The notes beneath the pieces are model-generated. The model was not told where the DNA came from. It saw nothing but the letters and a program-made list of their open reading frames with translations, and did no database searches. Source: Rubrivivax sp. (GTDB lineage: Bacteria; Pseudomonadota; Gammaproteobacteria; Burkholderiales; Burkholderiaceae_C). From it: a DNA stretch of 64,000 nucleotides. The translations under genes were made by a program, and so were the position numbers. The DNA lies in NCBI GenBank assembly GCA_016789865.1, contig JAEUPC010000216.1, forward strand, positions 24,593 to 88,592, given 5' to 3'. Shown piece after piece: positions 27,397-36,321 of the stretch (position 1 is its first letter; every line of letters starts with the position of its first letter).

Positions 27397-28287
27397 ATGA
27401 GACTGATGAGGTTCACCGGTCGCACGAGGTGGGGGGCGGCGTCCGCAGGGTTGCTGGCGGCGTTTCTCCTCATGCTCGGCGGCACGGCGTCGGCAGGCAT
27501 TGCCGACACCAAGCACAACCTCGGTTCGGGGCCCGGCCCGGCGGGGCGCAACCAGGCCGGCGACACGGCCGAGATCTGCGTGTTCTGCCACACGCCCCAC
27601 GGCGGCGACACCGCGGCACCGGTGCCGTTGTGGAACAAGCGGCTGGGCGTGGCCGGCGCGCCGGCCGGCGGCGGCACGTACATCACCTACGACACGCTGC
27701 AGACGCCGTCGCTCGACGGCACCGTGGCGCCGGTGGGCTCCATCTCGATGGCCTGCCTGTCCTGCCACGACGGTACGCAGGCAATGGACAACGTGATCAA
27801 CGCGCCCGGCTCCGGCGGTGTCGTCGCCGACGGCGGGGGTGCCGACGGCCGCACGTGGACCTGGACCGGCCCCACCGCCAACGCCGCCGGCCGCCTGGCC
27901 AGCGGCGCGGCGCTGCTGGGCACCGACCTGTCCAACGACCACCCGATCGGCATCCAGTACTGCGGCGGCGGTCTCGCCGGCACGGGCACCACGGTGTCGG
28001 GCACCTGCGCAGACACCGACTTCGTGCAGCCGCTGACCCAGGTCATCAACGGCAACCAGATCTTCTGGGTGGAGACGGGCGGCACCGGCAAACAACGCAC
28101 CGACCTGCCGCTGTACCAGCGCGCTGCCGGCGGCCTGGGGCCCCTGGTGGAGTGCGCCAGCTGCCACGACCCGCACGTCTCCACCGGCCAGGCCGGTCCC
28201 ACGGGCACCGGGCGCACCGCCGGCGAGACGTTCCTGCGCATCAGCAACGCCAGCAGCGCGGTGTGCACGGCCTGCCACGTGAAGTGA
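27397..28287 (+). CDS. tetraheme cytochrome c, OmcE-like filament cytochrome candidate
   Basis: A 296-residue exported protein, signal cleaved near ASA-G34. Four CXXCH motifs: C61-H65, C120-H124, C253-H257, C290-H294. The protein has exactly eight histidines; the four outside the motifs (H40 TKHNL, H68 TPHG, H182 NDHP, H260 DPH) match the heme number, so all hemes can be bis-His. C189 and C204 could form a disulfide. Size, heme number, motif order and neighbours (NHL lipoprotein, prolyl isomerase, beta-barrel) resemble Geobacter OmcE, whose subunits polymerise into extracellular wires; this is from memory of the family, not an alignment. GGAG lies nine bases before the ATG. Confidence 0.92.
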   Translation: MRLMRFTGRTRWGAASAGLLAAFLLMLGGTASAGIADTKHNLGSGPGPAGRNQAGDTAEICVFCHTPHGGDTAAPVPLWNKRLGVAGAPAGGGTYITYDTLQTPSLDGTVAPVGSISMACLSCHDGTQAMDNVINAPGSGGVVADGGGADGRTWTWTGPTANAAGRLASGAALLGTDLSNDHPIGIQYCGGGLAGTGTTVSGTCADTDFVQPLTQVINGNQIFWVETGGTGKQRTDLPLYQRAAGGLGPLVECASCHDPHVSTGQAGPTGTGRTAGETFLRISNASSAVCTACHVK

Positions 28288-28347
28288 GCTGACCGGACGA
28301 AATTGCCGACACCGGCACACAACGACAAACCGCCCCAGGAGCCCCCG

Positions 28348-29526
28348 ATGACAACCGCCACCCGCTACCGCACGCTGCCGCCCGTGCTGTTGATTTGCGC
28401 GCTGGGTTGCGTTGCGCCGGGCGCCCTCGGGGCCGACCTTTCCAAGGCCGCGGCCGGCGCGGCCGCCCCCGCCGCCGCGAAAGCACCCGCGGCGGCACCG
28501 ACACTCCCCACGCAGCCGGCGCCCGCGGCCCCGCCGGCACCGGCTGCGCCCACATCGACGCCGGCCGCCCCGGGCAGCACGCCCGTGGCCGCCCGGCCCG
28601 CGGCGCCGACCACGCCGTTCGCCGTCGTCGGCGACACCGTGATCAGCGGCGCCGACTACCAGCGCGCACTCGCCGTGGCGATGCGCAAGAAGTACTACCA
28701 CGCCAAGCCGCCGGAGGCCGAGATCGCGCAGTTCCGCCGCGACGTCGGCAACGACGTCGTCAACCGCGTCCTGCTGCTGGCCGAGGCGCGCCGCCGCGGC
28801 ATCCAGCCCGATGCCGACAAGATCAAGGCCACCGTCGCCGGCTACGACCGCCAGTACGGCGGCAGCGGCCAATGGAAGACCGGCCGCGAGCGCATGCTCG
28901 CCGCGGTGGTGCCGCAGCTGGAGTCCGAGAGCCTGCTGGAGCGCATCGAGCGCCTGGTGCGCACCGTGCCCGAGCCCGCCGACGACGTCGCGCGCGCCTA
29001 CTATGAGCAGCACAAAGACCTGTTCGTCGAGCCCGAGCAGGTCAAGCTCGGCGTCATCCTCTTTCGCGTCGACCCCAGCAGCTCCAACGCGGTGTGGGCC
29101 GGCGCCAAGGCCGAGGCCGACAAGGTGCACAAGAAGCTGGTGACCGGCGCGTCGTTCGCCGAGCTGGCCCGGCTGCACTCGGGCGACCGCAGCGCCAGCC
29201 GCGGCGGCGAGATGGACTACACGCACCGCGGCATGCTGCCCGAGGCCGTGCACGGCTTGGTCGACAAGCTCGCCGTGGGGGCGCTGGCCGAACCGGTGCG
29301 CCTGCTGGAGGGCTACGCGATCCTGCGGCTCGACGGCCGCCGGCCGGCGCAGCAGCGCAGCTTCGAGCAGGCGCGCCAGCGCGCCGGCGACCTGTGGCAG
29401 CGCGAGGAAGGCGACCGGCGCTGGACGCAGTTGATCCAGGCGCTGCGGCAGGCGACGCCGGTGCGCATCGACGAGAGCCACTATGCGCCGCCGCGGGGCC
29501 CTGCCGACAAGCCGCGTGCAGGGTGA
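28348..29526 (+). CDS. parvulin-type peptidyl-prolyl isomerase, exported
   Basis: A 392-residue periplasmic foldase. Signal peptide (VLLICALGCVAPGALG), a long Ala/Pro linker (to about residue 90), a SurA-like N-terminal helical chaperone region, then a rotamase domain (about 230-335; VKLGVILFRVD, GASFAELARLHSGDRSASRGGEMDY, GALAEPVRLLEGYAILRL). AGGAG precedes the ATG at 28348; a frame extension to 28303 was not used. It probably helps fold or export the multiheme proteins or the beta-barrel encoded next. Confidence 0.9.
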   Translation: MTTATRYRTLPPVLLICALGCVAPGALGADLSKAAAGAAAPAAAKAPAAAPTLPTQPAPAAPPAPAAPTSTPAAPGSTPVAARPAAPTTPFAVVGDTVISGADYQRALAVAMRKKYYHAKPPEAEIAQFRRDVGNDVVNRVLLLAEARRRGIQPDADKIKATVAGYDRQYGGSGQWKTGRERMLAAVVPQLESESLLERIERLVRTVPEPADDVARAYYEQHKDLFVEPEQVKLGVILFRVDPSSSNAVWAGAKAEADKVHKKLVTGASFAELARLHSGDRSASRGGEMDYTHRGMLPEAVHGLVDKLAVGALAEPVRLLEGYAILRLDGRRPAQQRSFEQARQRAGDLWQREEGDRRWTQLIQALRQATPVRIDESHYAPPRGPADKPRAG

Positions 29527-31543
29527 GGCCGCCACCGGCCTCGCCTCCGCCCGTGCTGGCGCGATCAACGGCCGCCGCCCCGCCCCGAAGTTCTGGTGGC
29601 TGATGGCCATGGCTGCACTGGGCACCCCCACGGCCGAAACGCGCGCCGCGGCCTACGTGCCGGGCCCGGCGCCAGGGGCCGGCACGCAGGTGGCACAGAA
29701 GAGCTCCGACGACGCCGCCGCGGCCGTCGAAGGCGGCGCTGCCGCCACACCCAGCGCCACACCCAGCGCCACATCCGGCGCCACATCCGGCGCCGCACCC
29801 GGGCCCGCCTCCCCCGCCAGCGCCGAAGAGCCGCTGCGCGGCGACGGCATCCAGTGGACGCTGGCGCCGTGGCGCGTCGGCGGCACGTTGGCGGTCGACC
29901 TGCGCGCACTGCGCGAACCCGATGGGCGCCACCAGCGCGCCGGCCTCATGCTGGGCGACATCGACCTCGCCAGCCATGTCTGGCAGCCGTGGTTCGTGCA
30001 GGTGCGGCTGGGTGCCGGCTGGGTGGCCAGCGCCACGCAAGGCAGCGAGGCCGACCAGCGCGGCCACAACGTCGCATTCACCGGCCGCGCGGCGCTCACC
30101 GTGTTCCCGGTCAGCCGCTTCCCGTTCGAGCTGCGTGCCGATGTCAGCGACAGCCGCAGCAACGGCCTGAACCTCGGCAGCGACTACCGCACGCGGCGCC
30201 TGGCGCTGTCGCAGGGCTGGCGGCCAGTGGTCGGCGCCACCAGCGTGCAGCTCAACGTCGACCGCAGCCGCATCGAGAGCGCGGGCCTCGCCGACACGCT
30301 CAGCACCTACGCCGCCACCTTCCAGACGCTGCAGGGCAAGCACCAGTGGGAGCTGTCTGCCAACGGCTCGCGGCACGAGCGCAGCGACAGCGACGAGACG
30401 ACGCGCATCACCACCTTCAACGGCCGCCACGGCTTCCACCCCAGCGCCGCGCTGCAGGTGGAGACCTTCGCCAACTGGAACGAGGTGCAGCTCACCGGCA
30501 ACGGCATCGACACCGGCAGCGACGTGCGCCAGATCTCGACACTGGCCACCTGGCGCCTGCCGCGCGGCGCGCTGGTGGCCGGCAGCGCGCGCTGGGTGGA
30601 AGCGGTGAGCCTGGGCGGCGAGGCCGCCGCGCCGCTGCAGGCCGTCAACGCCACGCTGGGCGGCTCGATGCCACTTTCCGCCGACTGGCGCATCGGGCTG
30701 TCGGGCAGCGCCAACGAGCTGCGCACGGCTGCCGGCGGCGTGGCCGAGAGCTACGGCGCGCAAGGCTCGTTGAACTGGGCGCCGCCTGGCCACAACCTGC
30801 TCGGCTGGCGCTGGTCGCCCACCGCGGCGCTGAGCGGCGGCGTCGCTCACGACAGCAGCCGCGGCGACCGCAAGACCGCCGGCGCGCAGTTCTCGCAGGC
30901 CCTCACGCGCGAGGTGGCGCTGGCGCCGACCTCGCTCGTCTCGTTCGGCCTCACGCAGGGGCTGGCGACGCTGCGCGAGTCGGGCAGCGCGCGCGCCGCG
31001 AATGCCGTCGCGCACGGCGCCAGCGTCGGCTGGCAACGCGCCGAGCCCGACGGCGCGCAAAGCTTCGGTGCGCTGTCGTACAGCGAGGCGCGCACGCTCG
31101 GCACGAACACCGGCCGCTTCGAGATCGTCAACCTGCAGTGGAACCAGCGCACGCAGCTGACGCGCCACGCCAGCTGGAGCGTGCACCTCACGGCGCAGGC
31201 CTCGCGCAACGAATCGAGCGAGGTGGATGCCTTCAGCGGCGAGCGGCGCGAGCAGCAAGGCGGCTGGCAGCCCTACTACAGCGCAGGTGCGAGCCTGGAG
31301 CACCAGCGCGCCTTCGACATCCCGCGCCTGCGCGCGACGGTGCTGTTCTCGGCGCAGAGCCAGCCGCTGGTGCGCCGCGCCGCCGGTGACCTCGACGCCG
31401 AGCGCGACCGCTTCAACGCCTCGCTCGAGGGCCGGCTCGACTGGAGTATCGGCCGCCTCGAGGCGCGGCTGGCGGCGCGCGTGGCGCGCGTCGAAGACCG
31501 CACCGTGGCGGCGCTGCAGGCGCGCGCGCAGCGGCGCTTCTGA
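29516..31543 (+). CDS. outer-membrane beta-barrel protein of the cytochrome locus
   Basis: About 675 residues. After a signal peptide (FWWLMAMAALG) and a low-complexity Ala/Thr/Pro stretch, the remainder is a run of alternating amphipathic strands (LRADVSDSRSNGLNLGSDYR; WSVHLTAQASRNESSEVD) and ends in Phe (QRRF), the outer-membrane barrel signature. No CXXCH. A role like the porin of porin-cytochrome conduits is likely, but no MtrB-type N-terminal CXXC was seen. Start is uncertain: GTG 29516 overlaps the isomerase stop region; ATG 29483 is an alternative. Confidence 0.82.
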   Translation: MQGEAATGLASARAGAINGRRPAPKFWWLMAMAALGTPTAETRAAAYVPGPAPGAGTQVAQKSSDDAAAAVEGGAAATPSATPSATSGATSGAAPGPASPASAEEPLRGDGIQWTLAPWRVGGTLAVDLRALREPDGRHQRAGLMLGDIDLASHVWQPWFVQVRLGAGWVASATQGSEADQRGHNVAFTGRAALTVFPVSRFPFELRADVSDSRSNGLNLGSDYRTRRLALSQGWRPVVGATSVQLNVDRSRIESAGLADTLSTYAATFQTLQGKHQWELSANGSRHERSDSDETTRITTFNGRHGFHPSAALQVETFANWNEVQLTGNGIDTGSDVRQISTLATWRLPRGALVAGSARWVEAVSLGGEAAAPLQAVNATLGGSMPLSADWRIGLSGSANELRTAAGGVAESYGAQGSLNWAPPGHNLLGWRWSPTAALSGGVAHDSSRGDRKTAGAQFSQALTREVALAPTSLVSFGLTQGLATLRESGSARAANAVAHGASVGWQRAEPDGAQSFGALSYSEARTLGTNTGRFEIVNLQWNQRTQLTRHASWSVHLTAQASRNESSEVDAFSGERREQQGGWQPYYSAGASLEHQRAFDIPRLRATVLFSAQSQPLVRRAAGDLDAERDRFNASLEGRLDWSIGRLEARLAARVARVEDRTVAALQARAQRRF

Positions 31544-31611
31544 CTCACCGGCCTTCCTCCTGGCAGCGCCGCCCCCGAACCTACGACTTCCACCCTTCGA
31601 GGCCACGGTCC

Positions 31612-32187
31612 ATGAAACCCCTGCTCACGACCCTTGGCACCGCCTTGCTCGGGCTGGTGCTGGCGCTGGCCGCACCGCCCCCGGCCGAAGCCGAGTACGG
31701 CGACGTCGTCATGAACAACTTCTCCGACGCCGCGGGCATGCGGCCGGTGGTCTTTCCGCACTGGTTCCACCGCGTGCGCTTTCGCTGCAAGGTGTGCCAC
31801 GCCGATCTCGGCTTCCAGTTCAAGGCCGGCGGCAACCGCGTGGACATGCTGAAGATCATCGACGGCCAGTTCTGCGGCTCGTGCCACAACGGCGAGCTGG
31901 CCTGGTCGGTGGAGAACTGCAACCTGTGCCACAGCGCCAAGCCGGGCACGCCGACGCAGGTGCACGAGAGCACGCTGCAAAAGCTCAATCCGCCGCCGGC
32001 CGCCCCGGCGCGCGCGGCATCCGCGCCGCCCGCTGCACCCGCTGCGGGCGCGCAGGCCAATGCCGCCACCGCGGCCGCAGCGGCACCCGCAGCGGCACCC
32101 GCAGCGGCACCCGCAGCGGCACCTGCAGCCACACCTGAAGCGACACCTGCAGCGCCCCCCGCCGCCGCATCGGCCGCGGCCCGTTGA
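31612..32187 (+). CDS. triheme c7-like cytochrome
   Basis: A 191-residue periplasmic protein. Signal peptide to AEA-E28, then a compact triheme module with CKVCH (59-63), CGSCH and CNLCH and the leading histidines of FPHWFHR. The C-terminal third is an Ala/Pro repeat tail. The module is nearly duplicated in the protein at 35897 (EYGDV, RPVVFPHWFHR, CKVCH, FCG-CHN, C-LCHS). Small triheme cytochromes of this kind shuttle electrons through the periplasm. Confidence 0.9.
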   Translation: MKPLLTTLGTALLGLVLALAAPPPAEAEYGDVVMNNFSDAAGMRPVVFPHWFHRVRFRCKVCHADLGFQFKAGGNRVDMLKIIDGQFCGSCHNGELAWSVENCNLCHSAKPGTPTQVHESTLQKLNPPPAAPARAASAPPAAPAAGAQANAATAAAAAPAAAPAAAPAAAPAATPEATPAAPPAAASAAAR

Positions 32188-32202
32188 CGGGAGGGCGCGC
32201 AA

Positions 32203-33264
32203 ATGAACCGGTTCATTCACGCATTCGTGTGCGGCACGTTGCTGGGTGCGGCGGCCGCAGCGCAGGCGCAGGCCCCCGCCGGCGGCAAGGCCGTCTACGA
32301 CCTGGCCTGCGCGGCCTGCCACGGCAGCGGCATCCTCGGCGCGCCCAAGCCCGGTGATGTGGCCGGCTGGGGCCCGCGTGCGGCCAAGGGCCTGCAGGGC
32401 CTGCTCAGAAGTGCGATCGCCGGCACCGACAAGGGCATGCCGCCGCGCGGCGGGCGCACCGACCTGAGCGACGTGCAGCTGCGCGCGGCCATCGAGTTCA
32501 TGGCCGGCGCGGCGCTGAAGCCCTCGGCGCCAAGAGCGGCCGCCACTGCGGCAGCACCGGCACCCCCGCCAGCAGCGCTCGCGGCACGCGCGCCGGCCCC
32601 GGCACCTGTCCCGGCACCTGTCCCGCCACCTGTCTCCGCACCTGCGACAACACCCGCCACACCCACGGCGGCACCCCCGGCAGCACCTGGGGCGGCAGCG
32701 GCACCCGCCACCGCCTCCAGCACCGCCCCAGCCTCGGTGCCCGTGATCGCCCGCGCCGAGGTCAGCACCTTCAACCGGCTGCTCAAGCCGGCCTCACGCG
32801 TCAACCGCCCGGCCACCGAATCGGGCATCCACGACCCTGCCAACGACATGACGCTGCAGCTTCAGCCGCCGGCGCTGGCCTTCGCGGCCCTGCCCAAGAG
32901 CACCGCCGGCAACCATGTCGACTGGGTCAAGGCGCTCGACGCCAAGCGCATCAGCCCGCGGTGGGACCGCAACGACCCCAACGTGCCGGCGATCGTCATG
33001 GACCTGAACATCGTGCGCGAGGTGAAGGGCTCGATGCCCGACGTCGTCTACCCGCACAAGCAGCACACCGAGTGGCTGGACTGCAGCAACTGCCACCCGG
33101 CGATCTTCGTGCCGCAAAAGGGCGCCAACCAGATCAGCATGGCCAGCATCCTGCTCGGCCAGCAGTGCGGCGCATGCCACGGCAAGGTGGCCTTCCCGGT
33201 CTCGGAATGCCGGCTGTGCCACTCGCGCAAGAAGGCCACGACGACGGCGGAGAACAAGCCATGA
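32203..33264 (+). CDS. fusion of c5-type and triheme c7-like cytochromes
   Basis: A 353-residue exported protein with four hemes. N-terminal domain: c5-like with CAACH (about residue 36) and KGMPPRGG. A roughly 95-residue Ala/Pro/Val linker follows. The C-terminal domain has the triheme module CSNCH, CGACH and CRLCH with PHKQHTEWLDC, similar to the whole of the protein at 35349 (TAGN-V-WV-ALD; PHRQHTLWLDC). The arrangement links a monoheme donor domain to a multiheme acceptor within one chain. Confidence 0.9.
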   Translation: MNRFIHAFVCGTLLGAAAAAQAQAPAGGKAVYDLACAACHGSGILGAPKPGDVAGWGPRAAKGLQGLLRSAIAGTDKGMPPRGGRTDLSDVQLRAAIEFMAGAALKPSAPRAAATAAAPAPPPAALAARAPAPAPVPAPVPPPVSAPATTPATPTAAPPAAPGAAAAPATASSTAPASVPVIARAEVSTFNRLLKPASRVNRPATESGIHDPANDMTLQLQPPALAFAALPKSTAGNHVDWVKALDAKRISPRWDRNDPNVPAIVMDLNIVREVKGSMPDVVYPHKQHTEWLDCSNCHPAIFVPQKGANQISMASILLGQQCGACHGKVAFPVSECRLCHSRKKATTTAENKP

Positions 33265-34283
33265 CGCAGGCGACGACAAGGGCTCCCAAGGGCTCCGCGA
33301 TGCGCCGGCAGCCCCGCAACCCGCGGGGCAGCAGCGCCCACCGCCACGGTGGGCCGGCGGCGCCGGCGGCGTGGGCGGCCTTGGCCGCGGTGGTGCACAC
33401 GCTCGCGCTGCCGCTGCTGCCCGCCGCGATGCCCGCACCCGCCTTCGCGCAGGGCGAGGAGGCGCGCGCCCAGGCGCAGCAGCGGGTGCAGCTGGCGGCG
33501 CGGCTGCTCACCGACGCGGCCACGGCGCAGCGCATCTCCGCCAGCGGTGACCGCAGGGCGATCGCGCATCACGACGAAGGCCGGCTGCACCAGTCGATGG
33601 CCGAAGATGCGCTGCGCCGCGGCGACCTGGCCGACGCGCGGCGCCAGGCCGACGAGGCGGTGCGCCACCTGGCCGCCGCCCGGCGCCTGGTGCCCGACGG
33701 CATGGCGCGCCAGGCGGCGGCCCGCCAGCGCCACGCCGCGATGCTGGCCAACCTGGAACGGCTGATGGAGGCCTGGCGCCAGCGCGCCGGGCCGGCCACC
33801 ACCGACGACGGCGACTACTTCTCCGCCTACGGCCTGATGAGCACGGCGCGCCAGTTCGCCGCCGAAGGCCGCTGGGAGGACGGCGTGCACGTCCTCGGCG
33901 CCGCCGAGCGCCACGTGCTTGACGGCATGCAGCGCACGCTGACCTCCCGCGAGCTGAACTACACGCAGCGCGCCGGCAGCCCGGCCGAGGAGCTGCAGTT
34001 CGAGCTGCAGCGCCACCAGGCGCTCACCGGCCTGCTGCCGCTGGCCGTGCAGGAACTGAAGCCCACGCCCGAGGCGCAGGCGCTGATCGACCGCTACGCG
34101 CAGGCCAGCCGCACGCTGCGCAGCCTGGCCCTGCAGCGCCAGCGCGGCGGCGAGACGGCGCAGGCGCTGGCCGACATTCGCAACGCCATGCTGTACGTGC
34201 AGCGCGCACTCGGCGCCGCCGGCGTGGCCACGCCGGCACCCAGCGACGCGAGCAGCGCGGCAGAAGTCGGGAGCACACGATGA
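33261..34283 (+). CDS. exported helical protein of the cytochrome operon, copy 1
   Basis: A 340-residue protein with a signal peptide (cleavage near AFA-Q) and an almost entirely helical, Ala/Arg/Gln-rich body without heme motifs or recognised domain. Residues near QQRVQLAARLLTDAATAQRISASGD correspond to RRVQSVAALIESSSAARQIEASGD in the next protein, so the two are paralogues. ATGA overlaps couple it to both neighbours, so it is made with the cytochromes. Possible periplasmic adaptor; function unknown. Confidence 0.78.
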   Translation: MTQATTRAPKGSAMRRQPRNPRGSSAHRHGGPAAPAAWAALAAVVHTLALPLLPAAMPAPAFAQGEEARAQAQQRVQLAARLLTDAATAQRISASGDRRAIAHHDEGRLHQSMAEDALRRGDLADARRQADEAVRHLAAARRLVPDGMARQAAARQRHAAMLANLERLMEAWRQRAGPATTDDGDYFSAYGLMSTARQFAAEGRWEDGVHVLGAAERHVLDGMQRTLTSRELNYTQRAGSPAEELQFELQRHQALTGLLPLAVQELKPTPEAQALIDRYAQASRTLRSLALQRQRGGETAQALADIRNAMLYVQRALGAAGVATPAPSDASSAAEVGSTR

Positions 34284-35305
34284 CCAGACCCCCGCGCCCG
34301 CCCGGCCCACCGCAGCGTCGCGCGACAGGCCTCGGGGCCACGCACGCCGCTCGCGCCGCCCTGGCCCACTTGGCCTGCATTGCCGGCCTTGCCGGCCTTG
34401 CCGGCCTTGGCGCCCTTCCCCGCCTTGCCGGCCCTGGCGCCCTTGCCCGCTTTGCCGGCCGCGCCGCCCTCGTCACGCTGACCGCGGCGCTGGCCCTGCA
34501 CGCATCGGCCCAGGCCGCCAACGACAGCCGCGAGCAGCTCGAGCGCCGCGTGCAAAGCGTTGCCGCACTGATCGAATCGTCCTCCGCGGCGCGGCAGATC
34601 GAAGCCAGCGGCGACGCCGCGGCGCGCGAGAAGCGCAACAACGCGCGCCTCATCCACCGCGAGGCCGCCGCCACGCTGCGAGGCGGCGACACCGCCGGCG
34701 CCGCGCGCCTGCTGGAGCAGGCCACGCGCGAGATGATCAACGGCGCGCGCTTGGCCAAGCCCGAGCAGGTGGCCGGCGTGAAGGACAAGCGCGACTACGA
34801 GACGCGGCTGGACAGCGCGCGCGCGCTGCTGTCGGCGCAGCAGCGCATCACGCAAGAAAAGGGCAATCAGCCGCCGGCGCAGCAGGCCACGCGCGAGATC
34901 GAGTCACTGATCACCGCCGCCGAGCGCCGCGCCGCCGAAGGCAAGCTGGCCGAGGCGCGGCCGCTGCTGGAGCGCGCCTACCTCACCGCGCGCGTGTCCA
35001 TCGAGAGCCTGCGCCGCGGCGACACGCTGGTGCGCTCGCTGACCTTCGCCAGCGCCAAGGAGGAGTTCGCCTACGAGCAGGACCGCTATCAGACGCACCG
35101 CATGCTGATCCAGGTGCTGGTCGCCGACCGCGGCACCTCGCCTGCGCTGATGCAGGGCTTCATCGACCGCGCCGCGGTGCTGCGCGAGGCCGCCGAAGCC
35201 CAGGCCGCCGGCGGCGACCATGCCGCAGGCGTGAAGGGCCTGGAGGAGGCCACGCGCGAGCTGGTTCGAGCCATCCGCGCCGCCGGCCTGTACATCCCCG
35301 GCTGA
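34280..35305 (+). CDS. exported helical protein of the cytochrome operon, copy 2
   Basis: A 341-residue paralogue of the preceding protein. An unusually long N-terminal region contains a repeated GLAGLAGLG tract encoded by a short tandem DNA repeat, then a signal-like helix (ALVTLTAALALHASAQA) and a helical body (REQLERRV; RLIHREAAATLRGGD; QDRYQTHRMLIQVLVADRG). No heme or catalytic motif. The start may be nearer the signal helix than the coupled ATG chosen here. Confidence 0.75.
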   Translation: MTRPPRPPGPPQRRATGLGATHAARAALAHLACIAGLAGLAGLGALPRLAGPGALARFAGRAALVTLTAALALHASAQAANDSREQLERRVQSVAALIESSSAARQIEASGDAAAREKRNNARLIHREAAATLRGGDTAGAARLLEQATREMINGARLAKPEQVAGVKDKRDYETRLDSARALLSAQQRITQEKGNQPPAQQATREIESLITAAERRAAEGKLAEARPLLERAYLTARVSIESLRRGDTLVRSLTFASAKEEFAYEQDRYQTHRMLIQVLVADRGTSPALMQGFIDRAAVLREAAEAQAAGGDHAAGVKGLEEATRELVRAIRAAGLYIPG

Positions 35306-35348
35306 CGCCGCCGCAGAGCCCACCGCCGCCGCCGCGCCACCGTGACCC

Positions 35349-35900
35349 ATGGCCTTGTGCAAGCGCCGATCGCTGCGGGTTGTGCTCGGCGCCGCGGCGC
35401 TCGTGGCCGCCGCGGCGGCCACGGCCAGCCTGTGGGCGCGTCTGCAGGACGACGGCGTGCACGACCCGCGCAGCCCGGCGATGGCGCAGTTGCAGCAGCC
35501 GGCCGAGGCGCTGGCCCCGCTGCCGCGCGACACCGCCGGCAACCAGGTGAACTGGGTGCAGGCGCTGGACAGCGGGGCCATCGCGCCGCGCAGCACGTTG
35601 CTGGACAGCGCCCCGGTGCGCACGCGCGACGACAGCTTCCTCATTTCGCGCTTCGGCTCGATGCCCGCGGTGCGCTTCCCGCATCGGCAGCACACGCTGT
35701 GGCTCGACTGCGCCAACTGCCACGAGGCGCTGTTCAAGTCGCAACGCGGCGCCAACCGCTACAGCATGAGCGCCATCCTCGAGGGCGAGCAGTGCGGCGT
35801 GTGCCACGGCGCGGTGGCCTTTCCGCTCACCGAATGCAACCGCTGCCACAGCGTGAGCAACGCGCAGCTGCTGCGCGAGCTGCGGGGGCAGCCGCGGTGA
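35349..35900 (+). CDS. triheme c7-like cytochrome, membrane-anchored
   Basis: A 183-residue protein with an uncleaved-looking N-terminal helix (VVLGAAALVAAAAATASLWA) and a triheme module: CANCH, CGVCH and CNRCH, with the histidines of FPHRQHTLWLDC. The region before the hemes (TAGNQVNWVQALDSG) matches the linker-distal part of the fusion protein at 32203, so it is the stand-alone version of that domain. Confidence 0.88.
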   Translation: MALCKRRSLRVVLGAAALVAAAAATASLWARLQDDGVHDPRSPAMAQLQQPAEALAPLPRDTAGNQVNWVQALDSGAIAPRSTLLDSAPVRTRDDSFLISRFGSMPAVRFPHRQHTLWLDCANCHEALFKSQRGANRYSMSAILEGEQCGVCHGAVAFPLTECNRCHSVSNAQLLRELRGQPR

Positions 35901-36307
35901 CGGCCCGCCGGCGAGCGACCGAGGGGTGTGCCGCACGCCGCGTGGCTGCGGCGCTGGGGGCGCTGCTGCTGGCTGCCGCCCCCGATGCGCCATGGGCCGA
36001 ATATGGCGACGTCATCCTCAACCGCCGCAGCGAGGCCCAGGGCGTGCGGCCGGTGGTCTTCCCGCATTGGTTCCACCGCATCCGCTATCGCTGCAAGGTG
36101 TGCCACCAAGAACTCGGCTTCCAGATGCGCGCCGGCGCCAACGACGTGCAGATGACCGACATCCTGGACGGCAAGTTCTGCGGCATGTGCCACAACGAGC
36201 GCATCGCCTGGGGCCCCGACCGCTGCGACCTGTGCCATTCGGGCCTGCCGGGGCTGAAGAGCGGCATCGTCGGCGGCGCGCAGACTTCGGGGCCGGGGCG
36301 GTGGTAG
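35897..36307 (+). CDS. triheme c7-like cytochrome
   Basis: A 136-residue exported protein with CKVCH, CGMCH and CDLCH, a close paralogue of the protein at 31612 but without its Ala/Pro tail. The GTG start overlaps the stop of the preceding cytochrome gene (GTGA). Signal peptide cleavage near AWA-E. The operon therefore carries two pairs of paired triheme types: the 31612/32203 pair and the 35349/35897 pair. Confidence 0.88.
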   Translation: MTARRRATEGCAARRVAAALGALLLAAAPDAPWAEYGDVILNRRSEAQGVRPVVFPHWFHRIRYRCKVCHQELGFQMRAGANDVQMTDILDGKFCGMCHNERIAWGPDRCDLCHSGLPGLKSGIVGGAQTSGPGRW

Positions 36308-36321
36308 CGCTGCACGCATCG

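Noticed and set aside
29516-31543. Calling the beta-barrel MtrB
   Set aside because: No N-terminal CXXC motif of MtrB was seen and no adjacent decaheme MtrA; only the barrel architecture is supported.
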